Source: Vibrio metoecus
GTDB taxonomy: Bacteria > Pseudomonadota > Gammaproteobacteria > Enterobacterales > Vibrionaceae
Direction: 5' to 3'
Length of the DNA stretch: 64,000 nt
NCBI RefSeq assembly: GCF_009665255.1
Contig: NZ_CP035686.1
Location: forward strand, 868,001 to 932,000
Shown here: piece after piece, positions 17,392-25,024 of the stretch
Position numbering within the stretch: the stretch's first letter is position 1
Layout: the number at the start of each line of letters is the position of its first letter
Position numbers and translations under genes: made by a program
The notes under the pieces: model-generated
Told to the model about the DNA's origin: nothing
Databases searched by the model: none
The model's input: the letters and a program-made list of their open reading frames with translations, nothing else

Positions 17392-19326
17392 CTATGAGGA
17401 TTTACGTACTCGCAAGTACCACTCAGACAGCAAGCGGACTTGTTTTTCGGTGTACCCTTTTTCCATCATACGAGCGACGAAGTCATCGTGTTTCTTCTGA
17501 TCGTCGGATGAGGTCTTAGCGTTGAAGGAGATGACCGGAAGCAGATCTTCAGTATTGGAGAACATCTTTTTCTCGATCACAGTGCGCAATTTCTCGTAGC
17601 TGGTCCACACTGGGTTTTGGCCGTTGTTGTTGGCACGTGCACGCAGTACGAAATTAACGATTTCATTACGGAAATCTTTTGGATTGCTGATCCCCGCGGT
17701 TTTCTCAATTTTCTCCAGTTCACTGTTGAGTGCTGAACGGTCAAACAGTTGGCCCGTTTCTGGATCGCGATACTCTTGATCTTGAATCCAGAAGTCGGCG
17801 TAGGTGACGTAGCGGTCAAAAATATTCTGACCGTACTCAGAGTAAGACTCTAGGTAAGCGGTTTGGATCTCTTTGCCAATGAATTCGACATAGCGCGGGA
17901 TTAAGTAGCCTTTGAGGAACTCATTGTAGCGATCCGCAGTTTCTTGTGGGAACTGCTCCCGCTCGACTTGCTGTTCGATAACGTAGAACAGATGCACTGG
18001 GTTCGCGGCAACTTCTGAGTGATCGAAGTTAAACACGCGAGACAGAATTTTGAACGCGAAGCGGGTGGAAAGCCCAGACATGCCTTCATCAACCCCAGCG
18101 TAATCACGGTATTCCTGATAGCTTTTGGCTTTCGGATCGGTATCTTTCAGCGTTTCACCATCATAGACGCGCATCTTTGAGAACAAGGAAGAGTTTTCTG
18201 GCACTTTTAGGCGAGACAGTACGCTAAATTGTGCCAGTAGTTCGAGTGTGCTTGGAGCACAAGGTGCTTTGGATAGCTCACTGTGATCCAACAGTTTTTG
18301 GTAGATTTTTACTTCACCAGAAACACGCAGACAGTAAGGCACTTTGACAATATAAACCCGGTCTAGGAACGCTTCGTTGTTCTTGTTGTTACGGAAAGTC
18401 TGCCACTCGGATTCGTTCGAGTGGGCGAGGATCATTCCATCAAACGGTAACGCAGAAAGCCCTTCAGTACCGTTGTAGTTACCTTCTTGGGTGGCGGTTA
18501 GTAGTGGGTGTAGCACTTTAATCGGTGCTTTGAACATTTCCACGAATTCCATCAAACCTTGGTTGGCGCGGCATAGCGCACCGGAGTAGCTGTAGGCATC
18601 TGGGTCATCTTGTGAAAAGTGTTCCAGTTTGCGGATATCGACTTTACCCACCAGAGAGGAAATATCTTGGTTGTTCTCATCGCCCGGTTCGGTTTTGGCT
18701 ACCGCGATTTGATCCAAAATGGATGGGCGCACTTTCACCACTTTGAACTTAGTAATATCACCACCAAATTCATGCAGGCGTTTAGCTGCCCAAGGTGACA
18801 TGATGGAGCGCAAGTAACGACGATCAATGCCGTATTCTTGTTTGAGTAGTTCACCATCTTCATTCACATCGAAGAGACAGAAGGGGTGATCGTTAACCGG
18901 GCTGCGTTGACCATTGGCCGACAACACATAAATCGGCATTTGTTGCATCAAAGCTTTGAGTTTTTCAGCCAGTGATGATTTACCGCCGCCCACAGGGCCG
19001 AGTAAATAGAGAATCTGTTTGCGCTCTTCCAAGCCTTGCGCTGCATGCTTGAGGTAAGCGACGATCTGTTCTATGGCCTCTTCCATGCCATAAAAATCTT
19101 CGAAAGTTTTATAACGAGCAATCACTCGGTTGGAAAAAATTCGGCTAAGGCGCGAGTGTTTGGATGTATCAATCATCTCGGGTTCGCCGATAGCCAGCAA
19201 CAAGCGCTCCGCGGCATTGGCATAAGCACTTTTGTTTTCTTTACACAGAGCCAGAAAGTCCTGAATGGACAGCTCTTCATCCTTGGCGGCTTCATAGCGT
19301 GCCTGAAAGTGTTCAAAAATACTCAT
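17392..19326 (-). CDS. prkA: PrkA family serine protein kinase / AAA+ protein (YeaG)
   Basis: A 644-residue protein, the same length as E. coli YeaG and very similar throughout. The N-terminal AAA-type domain has Walker A LGPVGGGKSS (about 107-116) and LILAHSNESEW-like sensor region; the C-terminal part (about 400-644) is the kinase-like region of the PrkA family. In E. coli YeaG forms a nutrient-limitation system with YeaH. The start at 19326 (MSIFEHFQARYEAAK) follows GGGG and aligns with the family; an upstream in-frame extension to 19377 looks untranslated. I saw no sigma-54 type promoter in the 243 bases upstream. Confidence 0.95.
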   Translation of the reverse strand: MSIFEHFQARYEAAKDEELSIQDFLALCKENKSAYANAAERLLLAIGEPEMIDTSKHSRLSRIFSNRVIARYKTFEDFYGMEEAIEQIVAYLKHAAQGLEERKQILYLLGPVGGGKSSLAEKLKALMQQMPIYVLSANGQRSPVNDHPFCLFDVNEDGELLKQEYGIDRRYLRSIMSPWAAKRLHEFGGDITKFKVVKVRPSILDQIAVAKTEPGDENNQDISSLVGKVDIRKLEHFSQDDPDAYSYSGALCRANQGLMEFVEMFKAPIKVLHPLLTATQEGNYNGTEGLSALPFDGMILAHSNESEWQTFRNNKNNEAFLDRVYIVKVPYCLRVSGEVKIYQKLLDHSELSKAPCAPSTLELLAQFSVLSRLKVPENSSLFSKMRVYDGETLKDTDPKAKSYQEYRDYAGVDEGMSGLSTRFAFKILSRVFNFDHSEVAANPVHLFYVIEQQVEREQFPQETADRYNEFLKGYLIPRYVEFIGKEIQTAYLESYSEYGQNIFDRYVTYADFWIQDQEYRDPETGQLFDRSALNSELEKIEKTAGISNPKDFRNEIVNFVLRARANNNGQNPVWTSYEKLRTVIEKKMFSNTEDLLPVISFNAKTSSDDQKKHDDFVARMMEKGYTEKQVRLLSEWYLRVRKSS

Positions 19327-19510
19327 AGTTGTTTCCCCTTTGAAAATGTCATGACGACATACAACCGCTGTATACAAATCCCTAACAAATTAAGCCTAGT
19401 CTGTAATCTACTCTTTTGCTTAAGAATTATGGTTTTATTTCAAAATCGTGATTTCGAGTAAGTCAGGTAAGTTGGGATGACGCAGAGCAGTCTGTGAGGT
19501 GGGAAAGTCG

Positions 19511-19540
19511 TAAAATAAAAAGCTGGCAATGAAGCCAGCT
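19511..19540 (-). terminator. Terminator of yfbU
   Basis: On the minus strand a 7-bp stem AGCTGGC/GCCAGCT (19534-19540 with 19521-19527), loop of six, followed by TTTTATTTTA (19520-19511). Confidence 0.85.
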
Positions 19541-19569
19541 TAAGAGAATAGAAAGGACAAAAAAGTGAA

Positions 19570-20070
19570 TTAAGCGTTCATGATTTGGCGCAATTCATTC
19601 GCTGACAGATGATACTGACGCGGGCAATTGCGCCAAGTGGTTAGCATGCGGCGGTACTTCACCAGCATCGGCATTTGGCTGTTGAAATGGTGCTCGCCCT
19701 TATCAAATTGTGGGTACAGACCTTCAGAATCCACTAAGAAGCGCACATAGTTCACCAATGGTGCTTCGGTGGCCATATCAAAACCAAGGAAAGTCAAACG
19801 GCGTTGGTCTACGTCTTTGCGTGCGGCATCATCCAGCATGCGATTGGATTCTTGCATCGCGTGGTACATCTCCATAATGTCGATGATTTCGCGGCATTCC
19901 GTTTCAGGTAGGCAGCCAAACTCGCGGTTCAGCTCACGCATTTGTAGCTCATAACCACGTTCAACAATCGTTTGTAAACGCTTGTATTTGTTTGCGTTGT
20001 TTGGGTCAAGTTGCGACATAAGGAAATATTGGTTCGATAAGATCAAACGCTGAGCGTTGGTCATTTCCAT
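19570..20070 (-). CDS. yfbU: YfbU family protein (UPF0304)
   Basis: A 166-residue cytosolic protein of unknown function, near-identical in layout to E. coli YfbU: MEMTNAQRLILSNQYFLMSQLD at the start, TIVERGYELQMREL, RRLTFLGFDMATEA and the end CPRQYHLSANELRQIMNA. The start at 20070 matches the family and follows GAGG; an ATG four codons earlier is less likely. It is a single gene with its own terminator. E. coli YfbU overproduction has been linked to cell death, but the normal role is not known. Confidence 0.94.
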   Translation of the reverse strand: MEMTNAQRLILSNQYFLMSQLDPNNANKYKRLQTIVERGYELQMRELNREFGCLPETECREIIDIMEMYHAMQESNRMLDDAARKDVDQRRLTFLGFDMATEAPLVNYVRFLVDSEGLYPQFDKGEHHFNSQMPMLVKYRRMLTTWRNCPRQYHLSANELRQIMNA

Positions 20071-20190
20071 GTAAAGCCTCACTTCAAATCAGAGTTATTA
20101 TTTTGCTGATTTAAGGTTAACAGCATTGGTGTAGAGTGAAACATGATCTCAACACGGTTTTAATAGTGAAAGCACAAAAAAACAGCATGC

Positions 20191-20856
20191 TTAATGACGA
20201 TGATAGTGGTTATACAAATAATCACGGTCGGAAAATACGCGCAGCCACTCGGGGCGGAACACCGCCAAAATGGCGAGTGCCATGCCATTGAGTAGACCTT
20301 CAGGAAAGGCAAGTAGAGGGATAAAAATCAGGTAGTTATCCATGATCGTTTTCCAATCATAAGTCCCCATTTCCCAAACATACAGCGAGTTTAGCAACAG
20401 ATGCAAACTGCCAGTTACGCCGGCATTAAAAAAGCCCGCCACAAAAATAAACACAAAGATATTTCTGGGTAGATAGTGGTAGCTTAAGGCGAAAACTGAG
20501 TAACTGATCAATATCGGCAGTAGGCTAGAAAGAAGCAGATATTCTGGCAAGGCTGCAAAGCTGATTTTGCCAACGAGAGCTAGGGCTGTGGTGACAGGTA
20601 TGGTGATAATAAAAGCACTGCGCCAACCATACATCATCGTCAATGTGGTTAAGGCGAGAAAATGAATGTTGAGACCTTCTTTAACACTGGCTTGTGCTGA
20701 CCAGAGTAGAAACAGGCCCAGCATCACAAAGTAGGTGAGATGTTGGAAAGATCTATCATTACGAAATTTTGGCCACAGTGTTTGCTGGCTATCTTTTTTC
20801 ACCAAGAGTAAAACGGCCAAAATAATAATGGTTGAAGCGAGCTGTGCTAATTCCAA
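20191..20856 (-). CDS. CbiM-like integral membrane protein (COG3235), energy-coupling-factor permease type
   Basis: A 221-residue protein with six to seven hydrophobic segments spread over its whole length. The pattern (ALTTLTMMYGWRSAFIITIP, FFNAGVTGSLHLLLNSLYVWE, FPEGLLNGMALAILAVF) resembles the CbiM-like group of ECF-transporter permeases. CbiM proper starts with a metal-binding MHIPDG, which is absent here; instead the C-terminus ends in a His-rich HYHRH. No ATPase or T-subunit gene lies nearby. It follows pflA on the same strand, separated by a strong terminator, so it has its own promoter or read-through. The substrate is unknown; a metal is possible. Confidence 0.7.
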   Translation of the reverse strand: MELAQLASTIIILAVLLLVKKDSQQTLWPKFRNDRSFQHLTYFVMLGLFLLWSAQASVKEGLNIHFLALTTLTMMYGWRSAFIITIPVTTALALVGKISFAALPEYLLLSSLLPILISYSVFALSYHYLPRNIFVFIFVAGFFNAGVTGSLHLLLNSLYVWEMGTYDWKTIMDNYLIFIPLLAFPEGLLNGMALAILAVFRPEWLRVFSDRDYLYNHYHRH

Positions 20857-20869
20857 TCGAGTTACCTAA

Positions 20870-20902
20870 AAAAAATACCAACCGAAGTGGTTGGTATTTT
20901 TT
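20870..20902 (-). terminator. Strong terminator after pflA
   Basis: A 14-bp perfect stem, 20870-20883 with 20889-20902, loop of five, rich in A on one arm and T on the other, followed on the minus strand by more T. It separates pflA from the CbiM-like gene. Confidence 0.9.
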
Positions 20903-20924
20903 ACGATAACGCCGCGAGGTTGAA

Positions 20925-21665
20925 TCAGTATTTTACGTTTGAGTGATACTGCTCAAGGATTGCTACGATTTTATCCATGGTTTCTTTGCTTGGTGGATTC
21001 ACACCTTCCAATGGGTACTCTTCGCCCATGGCTTCCCATTTATGAGCACCAAGTTTGTGATAAGGCAGCAGTTCGATTTTCTCGATGTTTTCCATGTCTT
21101 TGATGAACTCACCTAACTGATGCGCTGAGGCTTCATCATCGGTGTACCCTGGAACTACCACATAACGTAGCCAAGTCTTTTGGCCAATTTGATGTAGGTA
21201 GCGGGCAAAGTCGAGAGTGCGCTTGTTGGAGACACCGATCAGATCTTGGTGAATCTCGTCATCCATCTGTTTGATATCGAGCATGACCAGATCAGTTACT
21301 TCCAACACTTCGTCAATCACTGGGGTGAACTTACGAATGTAGCCATTGGTGTCTAAACAGGTATGAATACCTTCGGCTTTCGCTGCGCGGAAAAAATCAC
21401 GCACAAATTCGGGTTGCAGCATGGCTTCGCCACCGGAACAAGTGATACCACCGCCCGAAGCATTCATGAAATGGCGGTACGATTTTGCTTCTTTGATGAT
21501 TTCTTCAACCGTCACTTCACGACCTGTATGGGTGTCCCAAGTGTCTCGGTTATGACAATACTTACAGCGGAACAGGCAACCTTGTAGGAATACAATAAAG
21601 CGGATTCCGGGGCCATCAACAGTGCCACAAGATTCGAAAGAGTGGATTCGACCAATGGTAGACAT
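20925..21665 (-). CDS. pflA: Pyruvate formate-lyase 1-activating enzyme
   Basis: A 246-residue radical SAM enzyme (E. coli PflA 246) that puts the glycyl radical on PflB under anaerobic conditions. The 4Fe-4S motif is CRYCHNR-type, seen as CLFRCKYCHNRDTW (CxxxCxxC, about 26-36); the Gly-rich SAM motif is GGGITCSGGEAMLQ. It starts GRIHSFESCGTVDGPG like its homologues. In E. coli pflA is directly downstream of pflB; here they are split by a chemoreceptor and an LpxR-like gene, although all are within 6.5 kb. Confidence 0.96.
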   Translation of the reverse strand: MSTIGRIHSFESCGTVDGPGIRFIVFLQGCLFRCKYCHNRDTWDTHTGREVTVEEIIKEAKSYRHFMNASGGGITCSGGEAMLQPEFVRDFFRAAKAEGIHTCLDTNGYIRKFTPVIDEVLEVTDLVMLDIKQMDDEIHQDLIGVSNKRTLDFARYLHQIGQKTWLRYVVVPGYTDDEASAHQLGEFIKDMENIEKIELLPYHKLGAHKWEAMGEEYPLEGVNPPSKETMDKIVAILEQYHSNVKY

Positions 21666-21963
21666 GAGCGCTTCTCAGTTATGTAATTTGGGCGTTATTT
21701 TATTACAAATAGCAGGGATTAAATAGGTTTATCTCTTGGCTAATTTCCCCCTATAGCTAGCAGTGACAAGGGTTCCTGCAGATTTAGGTAAGTTTTTCGT
21801 CATGACGTTCTATTTCGCGAGGGATCAATTTGAATGAAAAGTGGGTAAGTCTTGCATCCTAGGTCTAAACTTTTCCTATCAATCATAAAGAGTATCTGTT
21901 GTCAGTAAGTAAACTGGTGAAGTGAACAGTGCAGCGATGCAGTATGAAAAAGGAAGTGAAAAG

Positions 21964-23844
21964 ATGGATGTAATACAACTTTCACAAAAACAAAAGATCA
22001 CCTTATTTATTGTTGTTCTTTGTTTAGGTTTTATTGGGTTGTCTCTATTTACCGAGCGAAGCTTATCCAAAATGAATTTGCAGTATCAACAAAGTGGAGG
22101 GGTAACCACCGGTTCTGCTGCATTATTTGCCACCCAAGCTCAGCTGTTTGAATTGGCCTCTGAGCGTGAACACCTCGATTCGAGTAAAGTTGCAGATATA
22201 AAAACGCGATTAAATGAGCTCACACAGAAAGTTGAGCGCGATAAAAATTTCCTAGTCAACAACGATTTTTCCAATGAGGGTGAGGTGTTACAGCAGGCGG
22301 TACAAGCTTTTATCAGTGATATGCAGCCTTGGCTGCAGATAAAAGGAGAGCTGGGCTTTAATGTTGATGATGGTAAGTTAGCCCTGTTGAAAAGTTTAGC
22401 CACTATCATAGAAAAGAAAATTGATGAAACAGGAATGGTAACTATCAACTCTGATTTCCAAGCCATGGTTAAGACTCAGCAAAATTACTTATTGCAACCG
22501 AATGAGCAAAATTTGAAACTTTTTAATCGTGCGTTAGCGGGTTTTATCAGTACATCACAATCTTACGCCATGCTGGATCTTTACAAAGCGGAAATTGAAC
22601 AGTTTAAAGCCACATTTTTACGCGTTAGTGAGCTTTCTCAGCAGGTCAAAGAGATTGAGCAAAAGCTGTTAAGTAGTGAGGCGAAAGCACAGGAGGTGAT
22701 TGAATCCACCGCTCATCGACTTGAGAGTGTAAGCGAAAGTTATCAAACCCTCGCTGAGCAAGCGGGTAAGCGCACTTTACTGTCTATTCTAGTGGCTTGT
22801 GTCATTCTGGCCGTATTAACGATCTTGCTATTCATGATGGTGAGTATGTCTTTAACCAAGGCGCTCAGCCAGATCAAACGGGTACTGGAAAAATTATCAT
22901 CTGGAGATTTATCACAACGGCTCACGCTTTCTGCTAATAAGAATGATGAGTTCAATCAGTTGGGTCTTGCTGTCAACAAAAGTTGTGAAAACCTCGGCGG
23001 GTTGGTGCATGTAGTGCAAGACCGCAGTATTGCTCTATCGGGTGATGCGATCGCTTTAAATCAGGCGATCGATAATCTAGTCAGTAGCCAGTCTGAGGTT
23101 ATGGATCAAACTCATCGCCTCGCGTCAGCTACTGAAGAGGTCAGCATGACGACTCAACAAGTATCACACTCGCTCGAGGTCGTTGCGAATGTCAGCAAAG
23201 CTTCGACGTTGGCAGCTGAAGAAGGGAGCAAAATCATCGGAGTGGCGATTGGCTCGCTACGTGAAGTTGGAAGCATTTTGCAATCGGCAGCAGGACATAT
23301 CCAACAATTGGAACAAGCCTCTGCCAAAGTCGACTCTGTCATGGACATCATTAATGGTATTGCTGAGCAAACCAACTTATTGGCTTTGAATGCGGCGATT
23401 GAGGCTGCACGCGCGGGTGAACAAGGACGAGGGTTTGCCGTTGTTGCTGATGAAGTTCGTAGTTTGGCCGTCAGAACAGTGAACGCGGTGAGCGAAATTT
23501 CTGGCACCATCGAAACCATGAAAAAAGAGAGTGCTGAAGTGATCTTGTTCATGAATCAATCAGAACAGACTATGGAAGAGGGGCAAAGTAAAGGGAACGA
23601 AGCGATGCAGGCGTTAGCAAGAATTACGCAAGGAACCAACGAGGCTGCATCACAAACAGAGATGATTTTTTCTTCGATTAAAGAACTATCAGAAACAAGT
23701 CATGCTATGGCGAAGAATATGACTCATATTTTGAGTGCCATGCGAGCTTTGGAGTCTTATAACAATCAGCTGCGCATGACCAGTGGTGAAGTGGAGATGC
23801 GCGCTGAGAGTTTAGAAAACGACTGTCAACGTTTCACGCTGTAG
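21964..23844 (+). CDS. Methyl-accepting chemotaxis protein with all-helical periplasmic domain
   Basis: A 626-residue receptor. Membrane helices lie near residues 10-30 and 275-300; between them is a periplasmic domain of about 240 residues predicted by eye to be all helical, resembling HBM-type four-helix sensors and with no PAS/CACHE look. A HAMP domain follows (SMSLTKALSQIKRVLEKLSSGDLSQRL), then the signalling domain with the hairpin tip IAEQTNLLALNAAIEAARAGE. No C-terminal NWETF-type pentapeptide. I chose ATG 21964 because AAGGAAG lies at correct spacing; an in-frame ATG at 21922 lacks one. It lies between pflA and pflB, so it might sense a fermentation-related compound; that is inference. 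Confidence 0.9.
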   Translation: MDVIQLSQKQKITLFIVVLCLGFIGLSLFTERSLSKMNLQYQQSGGVTTGSAALFATQAQLFELASEREHLDSSKVADIKTRLNELTQKVERDKNFLVNNDFSNEGEVLQQAVQAFISDMQPWLQIKGELGFNVDDGKLALLKSLATIIEKKIDETGMVTINSDFQAMVKTQQNYLLQPNEQNLKLFNRALAGFISTSQSYAMLDLYKAEIEQFKATFLRVSELSQQVKEIEQKLLSSEAKAQEVIESTAHRLESVSESYQTLAEQAGKRTLLSILVACVILAVLTILLFMMVSMSLTKALSQIKRVLEKLSSGDLSQRLTLSANKNDEFNQLGLAVNKSCENLGGLVHVVQDRSIALSGDAIALNQAIDNLVSSQSEVMDQTHRLASATEEVSMTTQQVSHSLEVVANVSKASTLAAEEGSKIIGVAIGSLREVGSILQSAAGHIQQLEQASAKVDSVMDIINGIAEQTNLLALNAAIEAARAGEQGRGFAVVADEVRSLAVRTVNAVSEISGTIETMKKESAEVILFMNQSEQTMEEGQSKGNEAMQALARITQGTNEAASQTEMIFSSIKELSETSHAMAKNMTHILSAMRALESYNNQLRMTSGEVEMRAESLENDCQRFTL

Positions 23845-23859
23845 CCACGTGAGTGGAAT

Positions 23860-24846
23860 TTAGAAGAATGCATAGAGAGCAACGTTACCTGTACCGCTGA
23901 TGGTCTCCTTATCTTCTTTGAATTCGGAGCTGTTAGCGGTAAAGGTTAAGCTGGCACCAAAGCTGCGTGCATACATAGCAAACCCAATCACAGCGGTTGC
24001 TTGCCATGGTTCAACATGCACTTGGTAATACTCAGCAGGGTGATCTAACCCGTCTAATGGGCGGTCACCTTCGATAGTAATATCGTTAAACCGGTAACGG
24101 CCTTCAATGCCTGTGAACACAAACCAGCCTTGATCCGAGGCCCCGATCATGCCCGGTGTGAACGGGTTTTCAACCGAAATTTGTGCTGCGCCAAAGTTGT
24201 TCTCTAAATCGGTTCCCCACCGCAACATCAACCCAGAAGAGAGATCACTGCGAAAATTCCCGGCGTTGACTTCGGTGATGTTCGCCAGTTCTAACGCAGT
24301 ACCTCCGATGGCTTGATAGCGTCCCCAGTTGAAATGCGAGCGGTAACCTAGGCTGCCAACAAATTTATCGTCGACTTGGTATGCCCAACCGTTCGGTTTA
24401 TCCGATTTTGTAATATTGTGCACAATTTTTTGCGCATCCTCAGATAAAGCACTTTCACCCGTCATCCCTATGGTCAGATTGAAGCGTTGTGCTTGCTGTG
24501 GATGTAGGCTTAGGTAATTGAATTCAGTGTGTAGATAACCGGCATAAGGGCGTTCATTAGGCTGTGGTTTGGTCAATTCAATATCCGAAGGCGTCCACAT
24601 TTTATGGCCGAGAGTGAATTCCCATTTATCCAAACTGGGTGCTCCCCATATAGATAAACTCAGCGGTTTTGCAAGCCAATAAGGCGTAATGGCTCCAGAG
24701 GTATAACTGAGGAAAAGGCCATTGGTGTAGTTTTGATCCACCCCGAATACACCGTCATTATCGATGCTTAGGGTAAAAGTCGGTGTTTGTGCTGCGGCGA
24801 CGTAAGTGCTGATGAACAGCAAAGGCAAATAGCGAATCGATTTCAT
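23860..24846 (-). CDS. LpxR-like outer-membrane lipid A deacylase family protein (DUF2219)
   Basis: A 328-residue protein with a signal peptide (MKSIRYLPLLFISTYVAAA) and beta-barrel character: alternating hydrophobic residues, and a final VALYAFF ending in Phe. It resembles Salmonella LpxR, which removes the 3'-acyloxyacyl group of lipid A. Matching blocks are SIDNDGVFG (LpxR NDD region), NYTNGLFLSYTSG (YTAGLFLGYS) and IVHNITKSDKPNGW, which holds a His equivalent to the LpxR catalytic one. The start at 24846 is chosen for the signal peptide. It is convergent with the chemoreceptor gene, only 15 bases away. Enzyme activity is inferred. Confidence 0.78.
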   Translation of the reverse strand: MKSIRYLPLLFISTYVAAAQTPTFTLSIDNDGVFGVDQNYTNGLFLSYTSGAITPYWLAKPLSLSIWGAPSLDKWEFTLGHKMWTPSDIELTKPQPNERPYAGYLHTEFNYLSLHPQQAQRFNLTIGMTGESALSEDAQKIVHNITKSDKPNGWAYQVDDKFVGSLGYRSHFNWGRYQAIGGTALELANITEVNAGNFRSDLSSGLMLRWGTDLENNFGAAQISVENPFTPGMIGASDQGWFVFTGIEGRYRFNDITIEGDRPLDGLDHPAEYYQVHVEPWQATAVIGFAMYARSFGASLTFTANSSEFKEDKETISGTGNVALYAFF

Positions 24847-24977
24847 GGTTAGTGAACTATGTCTCGGAGATATAAAGAAAAGCCAATGGATCATGCGCCA
24901 TTGCTGAGAATAAACCTAGTAGAGAAAAGCACAAATGTGCTGTGATATACAGAAAAAAGTGTAGCGGAGTGTGAAAA

Positions 24978-25006
24978 ACAAAAAAGCCCCGTTGAAACGG
25001 GGCTTT
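24978..25006 (-). terminator. Terminator of pflB
   Basis: A 10-bp perfect stem (24983-24992 with 24997-25006; core GCCCCG) with loop TGAA, followed on the minus strand by a T run of six at 24980-24985 and further T. It lies 18 bases past the pflB stop. Confidence 0.92.
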
Positions 25007-25024
25007 GAAGAGACTCGCTAAATC

